64,000 nt of DNA from an uncultured Bacteroidales bacterium (lineage in GTDB: Bacteria > Bacteroidota > Bacteroidia > Bacteroidales > P3). The notes beneath the pieces were generated by a model, which saw nothing but the letters and a program-made list of their open reading frames with translations, did not search any database and was not told the origin of the DNA. Numbering within the stretch: position 1 is the stretch's first letter; every line of letters begins with the position of its first letter. Below are positions 46,327 through 53,328 of the stretch, in pieces. The stretch covers positions 62,001 to 126,000 of the forward strand of contig OMWJ01000005.1 of the NCBI GenBank assembly GCA_900314725.1, given 5' to 3'. A program made the position numbers and the translations under genes.

Positions 46327-46337
46327 AATAATAAAAA

Positions 46338-46389
46338 AAGTTGCAAAAATATTTACCATTATTGAAAATAAGTAGTATTTTTGCAACTT
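46338..46389 (+). terminator. 14-bp inverted repeat: terminator overlapping the rpmE2 promoter
   Basis: AAGTTGCAAAAATA (46338-46351) pairs with TATTTTTGCAACTT (46376-46389). In RNA from the DUF349 gene it is a hairpin followed by a short T-run. Its right arm contains TATTTTTG (46376-46383), the -7 box for rpmE2, and its left arm carries the same box on the minus strand. Confidence 0.55.
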
Positions 46390-46429
46390 GAATTTTTAGA
46401 AAAAGTATAACAAAAAACAATATAAGGTA

Positions 46430-46699
46430 ATGAAGAAAGATATTCATCCAAAGAATTACAGAGTTTGCGCATTCAAAGATATGTCCAATGAACAAGTGTT
46501 TTTGACTCGTTCTTGTGCTAATTCAAAAGAAACTATAGAGATAGACGGAGAAACTTACCCTCTTATTAAATTGGAAATTTCAAATACATCTCACCCTTTC
46601 TTCACAGGAAAGGTTAAACTTGTGGATACAGCCGGTATGGTTGATAAGTATTTGAATAAGTACAAAAATCGTAAGCCAATGGGTAACGTTGCAAAATAG
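46430..46699 (+). CDS. rpmE2: 50S ribosomal protein L31 type B
   Basis: 89-residue L31 of the longer type B form: MKKDIHPKNYRVCAFKDMSNEQVFLTRSC ... ISNTSHPFFTGKVKLVDTAGMVDKY. It lacks the CxxC zinc pairs of type A L31 but has two single Cys (about 13 and 29). Single-gene unit with a promoter overlapping the upstream terminator and its own terminator downstream. Confidence 0.93.
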   Translation: MKKDIHPKNYRVCAFKDMSNEQVFLTRSCANSKETIEIDGETYPLIKLEISNTSHPFFTGKVKLVDTAGMVDKYLNKYKNRKPMGNVAK

Positions 46700-46723
46700 T
46701 TTCTTGCGTAAAACAAAATCAAT

Positions 46724-46771
46724 AACAAGTGTCTTTCGTCTTTAATTGGTGGAAGGTACTTGTTTTTTTAT
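46724..46771 (+). terminator. Intrinsic terminator after rpmE2
   Basis: The segment 46724-46737 pairs with 46751-46764 over 14 bp (three G-U pairs), followed by seven T. Confidence 0.75.
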
Positions 46772-46803
46772 AATCATATTTGAATATCTAAAACGAAGAT
46801 AAA

Positions 46804-48177
46804 ATGAATTTCAAGCAGGCAATAAGTAACTTTCCTTTATTCAAAAGCATATATGAGCAACTTGTTATTAAAACAAGTATGGGAAGAGACTTTCTTTTCT
46901 CTTTGCCTTTTTCAAATAATAAGGAGTATTTAGAAAGACAATATCTGTTAGTAGAGGATTGTCAAAACTTTATTTCTTCTTTGAGTAGTAATGATAAAAT
47001 GCTTTTGGAGTGTGTTCTTTATGATATTCACAACATAAATGGTAGTCTTAATTTGATAGAACAAAAAGAAACGCTTGATGATGTAGGCTTGTTTGAAGTT
47101 AAAGCCTTCTGTTTAGCATGTAAGAAGTTGAAAACAATGATAACACCATTGAAGAGTGAGGAATTTGTTTTCAACGATTTGCAAGAAGTAATCTCTTTGT
47201 TAGACCCTGAAGGCTTAGAAGTCAATCAATTCTATGTCTATCCTGCTTATCATAAAGATTTATCAGAAAAAAGGAAACTTTTTGAGAGCTATAAACAAGC
47301 GGAAGATGCAAGAGCTAATGATGTTTATGAACAGATACTTGATATAGAAAATATAGTAAGAGCAGAACTATGTCAAAAACTTTATCCTTATACTGAAAAA
47401 ATGCGAGAGGATATTCAGCGTCTTGCTCTTTTGGATATTACTATAGCAAAAGCCGAGTTAAACCTTGCACTGAATCTTGTGAAGCCAACGATTGCAACTG
47501 ATTTACAAATAAACTATGATAAAATATTTAATCCTATAATAAAACAAGCTCTTAATAAGCGAGACAAAGATTTTCAAGCAATAGATATTACAATAAATGA
47601 AGAGCCTATACTTATTACAGGAGCGAATATGTCTGGTAAAACAGTTGTATTAAAAACCCTTGCTCTTTCACAACTTATGATACAGTTTGGCTTCTTTGCT
47701 CCTTGTGAAAAATGTAGCGTATCTTTGTTTGAAGACGTCCTGTGTTCTATAGGAGATAATCAAGATGAAAACGAAGGACTTTCATCCTTTGCTTCTGAAA
47801 TTCTGACCTTAAATTCTATTATAAAAAAGGTAAAAGACAAAAAACATTATCTTGTTCTTGTTGATGAATTAGCAAGAACGACAAATCCGATAGAAGGAAT
47901 AAAACTTTTGCAAGGTTTTATATCAACTCTTGCGTTGGGTAGTTCCCTCGCTGTTGTTACTACTCATTATTCCAATATACAAGTTAAATGTCATAGATTA
48001 AGGGTAAAAGGATTTATAGGTAAAAACCTCCTTCCTCCAATTTCAATAGCCAATCTTTCTGATAATATAGATTATTCCTTAGTTGAAGACAATAGTAATG
48101 AAGCTCCAACAGAGGCAATAAATCTATGTAAGTTGTTGGGAATAGATGATGATTGGATAAATGCGACACTGCAATAA
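46804..48177 (+). CDS. kamC: MutS-family ATPase (KamC-like)
   Basis: 457 residues. The helical lever/core region (about 1-250) resembles MutS domain III. The C-terminal ATPase has Walker A ITGANMSGKTVVLKT near 275, Walker B LVLVDELARTTNP near 352 and a TTHYS switch near 382. The N-terminal mismatch-recognition domain and the MutS2 Smr nuclease are absent, so it is not a standard repair MutS. Lysine-fermentation gene sets of related bacteria contain a MutS-like gene named kamC; the size and domain content fit, and I apply the name on that basis from memory. Here it is apart from kamA, upstream of citDEF. Its job is unknown. Confidence 0.6.
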   Translation: MNFKQAISNFPLFKSIYEQLVIKTSMGRDFLFSLPFSNNKEYLERQYLLVEDCQNFISSLSSNDKMLLECVLYDIHNINGSLNLIEQKETLDDVGLFEVKAFCLACKKLKTMITPLKSEEFVFNDLQEVISLLDPEGLEVNQFYVYPAYHKDLSEKRKLFESYKQAEDARANDVYEQILDIENIVRAELCQKLYPYTEKMREDIQRLALLDITIAKAELNLALNLVKPTIATDLQINYDKIFNPIIKQALNKRDKDFQAIDITINEEPILITGANMSGKTVVLKTLALSQLMIQFGFFAPCEKCSVSLFEDVLCSIGDNQDENEGLSSFASEILTLNSIIKKVKDKKHYLVLVDELARTTNPIEGIKLLQGFISTLALGSSLAVVTTHYSNIQVKCHRLRVKGFIGKNLLPPISIANLSDNIDYSLVEDNSNEAPTEAINLCKLLGIDDDWINATLQ

Positions 48178-48196
48178 TAAGTTTTGTGTTAAATAT

Positions 48197-48227
48197 TTTG
48201 TTATGCAAAAAAAACAAAGTAAATTTG
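48197..48227 (+). promoter_or_regulatory. Bacteroidota-type promoter for citDEF
   Basis: TTTG at 48197-48200 and TAAATTTG at 48220-48227, 19 bp apart, 52 bp before citD. Confidence 0.65.
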
Positions 48228-48279
48228 CCACCTATTTTTAAGACTTTCATTCATATTTAAATAAAAAATAGAAAAAATC

Positions 48280-48558
48280 ATGGATATTAAACAAGCTTTC
48301 GCCGGCACTTTGGAATCTGGCGATATAATGATTAAGATTGAGCCTAATGATAAACAAGGGCTTGAGATTAATCTTGAAAGCACCGTTGCTTACCAATTTG
48401 GAGAGCAAATAAAAAGTGTTATTCAAGAAACATTGAAAGGTTTGGACATTAATAGTGCTATTGTTACAGCAACTGATAAAGGAGCTTTGGACTGCACTAT
48501 CCGTGCCCGTGTTACAGCAGCTGCTGTTCGTGCCACAGGAAAAGACGTGTGGGCATAA
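48280..48558 (+). CDS. citD: Citrate lyase acyl carrier protein (gamma subunit)
   Basis: 92-residue CitD. Ser14 in AGTLESGDIMI is the site of the phosphoribosyl-dephospho-CoA prosthetic group. The family C-terminus (DKGALDCTIRARVTAAAVRATG) is intact. CitD carries the acyl group between CitF and CitE in the cleavage of citrate to oxaloacetate and acetate. First gene of citDEF; the genes that make and attach the prosthetic group (citX, citG) and the ligase citC are not in the window. Confidence 0.92.
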   Translation: MDIKQAFAGTLESGDIMIKIEPNDKQGLEINLESTVAYQFGEQIKSVIQETLKGLDINSAIVTATDKGALDCTIRARVTAAAVRATGKDVWA

Positions 48559-48597
48559 GAATTTTTTGTATAATCAATCAAAACAAATCAAAGAACT

Positions 48598-49485
48598 ATG
48601 CAAAGATTAAGAAGAACAATGATGTTTGTTCCGGGCAACAATCCAGCAATGATGTCAGATGCTTTTATTTATGGTCCTGACTCAATAATGCTTGACTTGG
48701 AAGACTCGGTTACAATGGCAGAAAAAGATGCCGCAAGACTTTTAGTTCATAACGCATTAAAGACAATAGACTATGGCAATACTGAAATGGTTGTCAGAGT
48801 TAATCCATTAAATACTCCTTATGGAAAGAAGGATGTTGAAGCTGTTGTAAAGGCTGGTGTTGATGTTATTCGTATGCCTAAAACAGAAACAGCAGAAGAA
48901 GTTCAAGAACTTGAAGCCGAAATAGAAAAAGTAGAAAAAGAATTAGGTTGTCTTGGTAGAACTCAGATAATGGCTGCAATAGAAAGCACAAAAGGAATTA
49001 TAAATGCATACGCTATTGCAACTGCATCAAAGCGTATGATGGGTATTGCTTTAGGAGCAGAAGACTATTGTGCTAATCTGAAAACACAGAGAACTCCTTC
49101 TGGTGATGAACTTCTTTTGGCAAGAGAGACTATAGTTGTTGCTGCTCGTGCTGCTGGTATCTATGCTTTGGATACAGTTTATTCAAATCTTAATGATATG
49201 GAAACTTTCCGCAAAGAAGTAGAACTTATCAAGCGTTTAGGATTTGATGGTAAGAGTATCATAAACCCTCGTCAAATAGAAATTATCAACGAAGTATTTA
49301 CTCCAACAGAAAAAGAAATAGAAAAAGCTAAGACTATTGTTGCAGCAATTAAGGAAGCAGCAGCAAAAGGTTCTGGCGTTATTGCAGTAAATGGTAAGAT
49401 GGTAGATAAGCCTGTTGTTACAAGAGCTGAACATACAATTGAGTTAGCTTTAGCTGCAGGTGTAATAACAAAGGAGGATTTATAA
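48598..49485 (+). CDS. citE: Citrate lyase beta subunit (citryl-ACP lyase)
   Basis: 295-residue HpcH/HpaI-aldolase-fold protein starting MQRLRRTMMFVPGNNPAMMSDAFIYGPDSIMLDLEDSV. The substrate-binding region RVNPLNTPYG lies near 64, and the metal-site segment GIALGAEDYCANLKTQR near 148. It cleaves citryl-ACP to oxaloacetate and acetyl-ACP. It is separated from citF by one base, so it is coupled to it. CitE-like proteins also exist as stand-alone lyases, but the neighbours make the citrate lyase complex the clear reading. Confidence 0.93.
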   Translation: MQRLRRTMMFVPGNNPAMMSDAFIYGPDSIMLDLEDSVTMAEKDAARLLVHNALKTIDYGNTEMVVRVNPLNTPYGKKDVEAVVKAGVDVIRMPKTETAEEVQELEAEIEKVEKELGCLGRTQIMAAIESTKGIINAYAIATASKRMMGIALGAEDYCANLKTQRTPSGDELLLARETIVVAARAAGIYALDTVYSNLNDMETFRKEVELIKRLGFDGKSIINPRQIEIINEVFTPTEKEIEKAKTIVAAIKEAAAKGSGVIAVNGKMVDKPVVTRAEHTIELALAAGVITKEDL

Positions 49486-49486
49486 T

Positions 49487-51022
49487 ATGAGTACATTGAA
49501 AGAAAGAAAAGCCGATATGGAGCAAATTGCTTCTAAAATGGGCAAACAAGTATATAAAGAAGGTGGAAAAAAAGCCACTACTTTCCGTAGAGATTACCAA
49601 AAAGAATCAACAAAATTAGTATCTTTGGAAGAAGCTATCAAACAAAGTGGTTTGAAAGACGGTATGACAATAAGTTTTCACCATCATTTCCGTGGTGGAG
49701 ATAAAGTTGTTAATATGGTTGTTGATAAATTAGCACAAATGGGATTTAAAAATCTTCGTCTTGCTGCTTCTTCTCTACAAGATGTTCATGAACCTTTGAT
49801 TGAACATATCAAGAATGGTGTTATTACTTCTATTTCTACATCAGGTCTTAGAGGTAAGTTAGCAGATGCTATTTCAAGAGGTCTTATGAAAGAGCCTGTT
49901 GTTTTCCGTTCTCATGGAGGAAGAGGTTCTGCTATTGTTAATGGTGATGAACACATAAATGTTGCTTTTATTGGAGCATCATCATCTGACCCATTGGGTA
50001 ATGCTTGTGGTTTCTCAAGAAGTGAAAATGCAAAATCTATCTGCGGTTCTTTAGGTTATGCTATTCCAGATGCACAAAATGCAGATAAAGTGGTTATTCT
50101 TACAGATGATTTAGTGGCGTATCCAAATACTCCTGCATCAATAAGTGAAAGCTATGTTGATTATGTTGTAGAAGTAGAAAGTGTTGGAGATTCTTCAAAG
50201 ATTGCTTCAGGTGCAATACGCGATACAAAGAATCCAAGAGATATTCTTCTTGCAAAACAAGCTGCAAAAGTTATTATCAACGGAGGTTATTTCAAAGATG
50301 GATTTTCTATCCAAACAGGTTCAGGCGGTGCTTCTCTTGCTGCAGTTAAATACATTCGTGAGAGTATGATAGAGAAAGGTATTAAAGCTTCATACGCTCT
50401 TGGTGGTATTACTGCTCACATGGTTAAAATGTTTGAAGAAGGTCTAATAGAAAAACTAATAGATGTTCAATCATTTGATAAAGTTGCAGCAGAGTCTATT
50501 CGTGATCATGAAATGCATAAAGAAGCTTCTGCAAATGAATATGCTTCTGCAGATGAAAAAGGTAGTGCAACTCACTATTTAGATATGGTTATCCTTAGTG
50601 CTTTGGAAGTAGATGTTAATTTCAATGTCAATGTTCTTGTAGGTTCTGATGGTATTATTAGAGGTGCTATCGGAGGTCACCAAGATACAGCAGAAGATTC
50701 AGCACTTTCAATCATCGTTTGTCCTTTATTGAGAGGAAGAATACCTTGTGTTGTAGATGAAGTTACAACATTGATTACTCCAGGTTCAAGTGTAGATGTT
50801 ATTGTTACAGAATATGGTATAGCTGTAAATCCTCGCCGTCCAGAGATAGCAGAACGTTTAAAGAATGCTGGATTAAATATTGTTGATATTCACGATTTAG
50901 CAGCTAAAGCAAAAAGCATTATAGGAAATCCTGCTCCATTGCCATTTGGTGATAAAGTTGTAGGAGTTGTTATGAATAGAGATGGTTCTGTTCTTGACGT
51001 TATAAAGAATATCAATGCTTAA
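49487..51022 (+). CDS. citF: Citrate lyase alpha subunit (citrate:acetyl-ACP transferase)
   Basis: 511-residue CoA-transferase-type protein, with SFHHHFRGGDKVVN near 65, SHGGRGSAIVNGDEHINVAFIG near 142, TGSGGASLAAVKYI near 281 and GAIGGHQDTAEDS near 393. It exchanges acetyl for citryl on the acyl carrier protein. Normal length; last gene of the operon, followed by a strong terminator. Confidence 0.94.
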   Translation: MSTLKERKADMEQIASKMGKQVYKEGGKKATTFRRDYQKESTKLVSLEEAIKQSGLKDGMTISFHHHFRGGDKVVNMVVDKLAQMGFKNLRLAASSLQDVHEPLIEHIKNGVITSISTSGLRGKLADAISRGLMKEPVVFRSHGGRGSAIVNGDEHINVAFIGASSSDPLGNACGFSRSENAKSICGSLGYAIPDAQNADKVVILTDDLVAYPNTPASISESYVDYVVEVESVGDSSKIASGAIRDTKNPRDILLAKQAAKVIINGGYFKDGFSIQTGSGGASLAAVKYIRESMIEKGIKASYALGGITAHMVKMFEEGLIEKLIDVQSFDKVAAESIRDHEMHKEASANEYASADEKGSATHYLDMVILSALEVDVNFNVNVLVGSDGIIRGAIGGHQDTAEDSALSIIVCPLLRGRIPCVVDEVTTLITPGSSVDVIVTEYGIAVNPRRPEIAERLKNAGLNIVDIHDLAAKAKSIIGNPAPLPFGDKVVGVVMNRDGSVLDVIKNINA

Positions 51023-51042
51023 GCAATATTTAAATCAATATG

Positions 51043-51075
51043 AAAGCCACATACTTTTTGTATGTGGCTTTTTTC
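51043..51075 (+). terminator. Intrinsic terminator after citF
   Basis: AAAGCCACATAC (51043-51054) pairs with GTATGTGGCTTT (51060-51071) with a 5-nt loop and trailing T. Confidence 0.9.
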
Positions 51076-51087
51076 ATTTTATATAAC

Positions 51088-51127
51088 AAAAAAATAGGGA
51101 TTAGAAACTATAAGTTGCTAATCCCTA
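51088..51127 (-). terminator. Intrinsic terminator of the atoD-kal-kce operon
   Basis: On the minus strand TAGGGATTAG (51118-51127) pairs with CTAATCCCTA (51095-51104) and seven T follow. Confidence 0.9.
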
Positions 51128-51146
51128 ATTAAGTAATCTATGCTGA

Positions 51147-51977
51147 TTATCTCTTTTTTAGAGAAAGTATTTCTCTTGCTTCATCAGAAGTAGCTATTCC
51201 TCTGCCAAGTTCTTTAGCTAGGCGAACAACCTTATCCACAAGTTCTCCATTACTTTTGGCAAGAACACCTCTTTCTAAATAAAGGTTATCTTCAAAACCT
51301 ACTCTTACATTTCCTCCCATTGCTATACCTGCTGCAGCCATAGGAAAAGCATGTCTTCCTATTCCTGTTACAGTCCAAGTACTTCCAGCAGGAATACCAT
51401 TTACAAGCCAGCAAAGGTTAGGAACAGTTGCAGGAGTACAACCATAAACACCAAGAACAAAGTTAAACTGCATTGGATCTGCAGGAACCTGTCCTTTACG
51501 AGCCATAGTTAAGATAGTATCAAGGTGTCCCATTTCAAAACATTCATACTCTGGTTTGATACCTTTTTCTATCATACGTTTGCCAAAAGCTCTCATTGTA
51601 GGCATTGTGTTATCAAAAATATCATCTCCAAAATTACAAGTACCACAGTCCAAAGTAGCCATTTCTGGAATTGGTGTTGTATCAGTAGATTGTAATCTTT
51701 CATCAGGAGTCATACCTACAGCACCTCCTGTTGAAGGTATAAGTATAACGTTAGGACAAACTTTATAGATTGCCTCTTCACATTCTTGAAAACGTTCTCT
51801 GCTTTGAGTTGGAGTGCCATCATCTTCTCTTACATGTAGATGAACGATAGCAGCACCAGCATCAACAGCACTCTTTGCTTCCTTTACTATTTCCTCAACG
51901 GTGTAAGGAACAGCAGGATTCTGTTCTTTTGTAACTTCAGCACCGCATATAGCAGCTGTGATTATAAGTTTTTCCAT
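51147..51977 (-). CDS. kce: 3-keto-5-aminohexanoate cleavage enzyme
   Basis: 276-residue BKACE-family TIM barrel. The zinc-binding His pair is in AIVHLHVRED (about 44-53). STGGAVGMTPDERLQ near 82, LDCGTCNFGDDIF near 108 and CFEMGHLDTI near 145 complete the active site. It converts 5-amino-3-oxohexanoate and acetyl-CoA to 3-aminobutyryl-CoA and acetoacetate (EC 2.3.1.247). It lies 8 bp after kal and ends the operon. The Kce assignment within BKACE rests on the kal and atoD neighbours. Confidence 0.92.
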   Translation of the reverse strand: MEKLIITAAICGAEVTKEQNPAVPYTVEEIVKEAKSAVDAGAAIVHLHVREDDGTPTQSRERFQECEEAIYKVCPNVILIPSTGGAVGMTPDERLQSTDTTPIPEMATLDCGTCNFGDDIFDNTMPTMRAFGKRMIEKGIKPEYECFEMGHLDTILTMARKGQVPADPMQFNFVLGVYGCTPATVPNLCWLVNGIPAGSTWTVTGIGRHAFPMAAAGIAMGGNVRVGFEDNLYLERGVLAKSNGELVDKVVRLAKELGRGIATSDEAREILSLKKR

Positions 51978-51985
51978 TTCATTTC

Positions 51986-52381
51986 TTATTTGTTAAATCT
52001 TTGTTTGTCTTTAGGAGTAACGCATGTACCACTTGCACGGCAAACAACGATAGGCTCAGCCAAAACTTCAGCAGCAGAATCGTTAATATCTGGACGAGAT
52101 ACAATAACTTTCTTTGCTTCAAAAGTCATCTTGCGTGAAGTGTTTCCTACTTTTGTTATTTCACCTGTTGCTTCAATGTAATCACCTGCAAATACAGGAG
52201 CTAAAAATTCTACATTATCGTATGCACAGAACAAACCTTCATCGCCATCTTGTTTGATAAGTAATTCTGTTGCAACATCACCAAAAAGATTTAACATTCT
52301 TGCACCATCTACAAGATTTCCACCATAATGAGCATCATGAGCACTCATTCTTAGTCTTATTGTACTTGTTATTTTTTCCAT
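51986..52381 (-). CDS. kal: 3-aminobutyryl-CoA ammonia lyase
   Basis: 131-residue hotdog-fold protein starting [30 protein letters not shown], which is the Kal signature. [27 protein letters not shown] (about 60-86) forms the main strand region, and a C-terminal [18 protein letters not shown] segment closes it. It removes ammonia from 3-aminobutyryl-CoA to give crotonyl-CoA (EC 4.3.1.14). It lies between atoD and kce with gaps of 12 and 8 bp. Confidence 0.92.
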   Translation of the reverse strand: MEKITSTIRLRMSAHDAHYGGNLVDGARMLNLFGDVATELLIKQDGDEGLFCAYDNVEFLAPVFAGDYIEATGEITKVGNTSRKMTFEAKKVIVSRPDINDSAAEVLAEPIVVCRASGTCVTPKDKQRFNK

Positions 52382-52393
52382 TTCTTATTATTT

Positions 52394-53038
52394 TTAATCA
52401 ACTTTAACAATATAATCAACGAAAAGATAAGGAGTCTTTACGTTTTCAGGAGCAATCTCTTCTACTTCTTCTTTTACTTCTGCGATAACAAGATCTGCAG
52501 CAGTTGCCATCAAAGGATTGAAGTTCTGAGAAGTACCTCTATAAACCAAATTTCCACTCTTATCACAAATGCTCGCACCTATAAGAGCTACATCTGCACG
52601 TAGAGGTTTTTCCAAAAGATACTCTTTACCATCAACGGTAAGTTTTTGTTTTCCTTCTTCTACTATTGTTCCTAAGCCTGTAGTTGTAAGGAAACCGCCT
52701 ATGCCTGCACCACCGCAACGTATTTGTTCTGCAAGTGTGCCTTGAGGAATAAGTTGCACTTCCATTTCTCCGCTAATCATCTTTTCGCCTGTTACAGGAT
52801 TTGTTCCGATATGAGAAGCGATGACTTTCTTTACACAGTTATTTGCTACCAAATAACCAGAACCGAACTCAACGTAAGAAGTATCGTTGCAGATAACTGT
52901 AAGGTCTTTCTTACCTTGCTTAACCATTTCTTCAATAATTTTATTGGCACTTCCTGCACCTAAGAAACCGCCAATCATTATAGTAGAGCCGTCTTTTATC
53001 ATTGCGGCTGCTTCGCTGATGCTTATTCTTTTACTCAT
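52394..53038 (-). CDS. atoD: Butyryl/acetoacetate CoA-transferase, subunit A
   Basis: 214-residue family I CoA-transferase alpha subunit, with GSTIMIGGFLGAGSANKII near 17, NDTSYVEFGSGYLV near 51, SHIGTNPVTGEKMISGEMEVQLIPQGTLAEQIRCGGAGIGGFLTTTGLGT near 75-122 and YRGTSQNFNP near 166. It pairs with a beta subunit (AtoA), which carries the catalytic Glu. That gene is normally adjacent but is absent here. The enzyme moves CoA from butyryl-CoA to acetoacetate, closing the lysine pathway. First gene of its operon. Confidence 0.92.
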   Translation of the reverse strand: MSKRISISEAAAMIKDGSTIMIGGFLGAGSANKIIEEMVKQGKKDLTVICNDTSYVEFGSGYLVANNCVKKVIASHIGTNPVTGEKMISGEMEVQLIPQGTLAEQIRCGGAGIGGFLTTTGLGTIVEEGKQKLTVDGKEYLLEKPLRADVALIGASICDKSGNLVYRGTSQNFNPLMATAADLVIAEVKEEVEEIAPENVKTPYLFVDYIVKVD

Positions 53039-53084
53039 TTCTATATAGTTTTAATTGTTATTTGCAATACTTTTTATATGACTG

Positions 53085-53092
53085 CAAAAATA
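53085..53092 (-). promoter_or_regulatory. -7 promoter box for the atoD-kal-kce operon
   Basis: The minus strand reads TATTTTTG, 46 bp before the atoD start. Confidence 0.5.
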
Positions 53093-53156
53093 AGCCTTTT
53101 TGCATAATTAACAAAATTTATACTAAGTATTTTTAAGTAAGGAAAAAGAGGAAATA

Positions 53157-53328
53157 CTACTTTTTACCAAACAAATCGCTACTAAATATCCTATCTATCA
53201 TATATAATACAGCAAGGTTTTCAATAGCTGAGAGTTCTTTCTCTTCATTTTTTTTTATAACTTGTATCCCTCTTGTATTAATAACGAAAATTAAACAATT
53301 ATGCGGTAGAGATATTTATATACATCAT
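53157..53328 (-). pseudogene. Frameshifted small fourth gene of the restriction-modification operon
   Basis: The helicase stop codon overlaps an ATGATG (TAATGATG, minus strand), which reads MMYINISTA and then stops. In the neighbouring frame a protein-like stretch runs from 53315 to a TAG at 53157-53159, reading ISLPHNCLIFVINTRG, then IQVIKKNEEKELSAIENLAV and LYMIDRIFSSDLFGKK. Joining the two by a one-base shift gives an uninterrupted protein of about 57 residues beginning MMYINISLPHNC. That the two parts fit so well suggests a recent frameshift or a sequencing error. I do not recognise the family. Confidence 0.45.
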
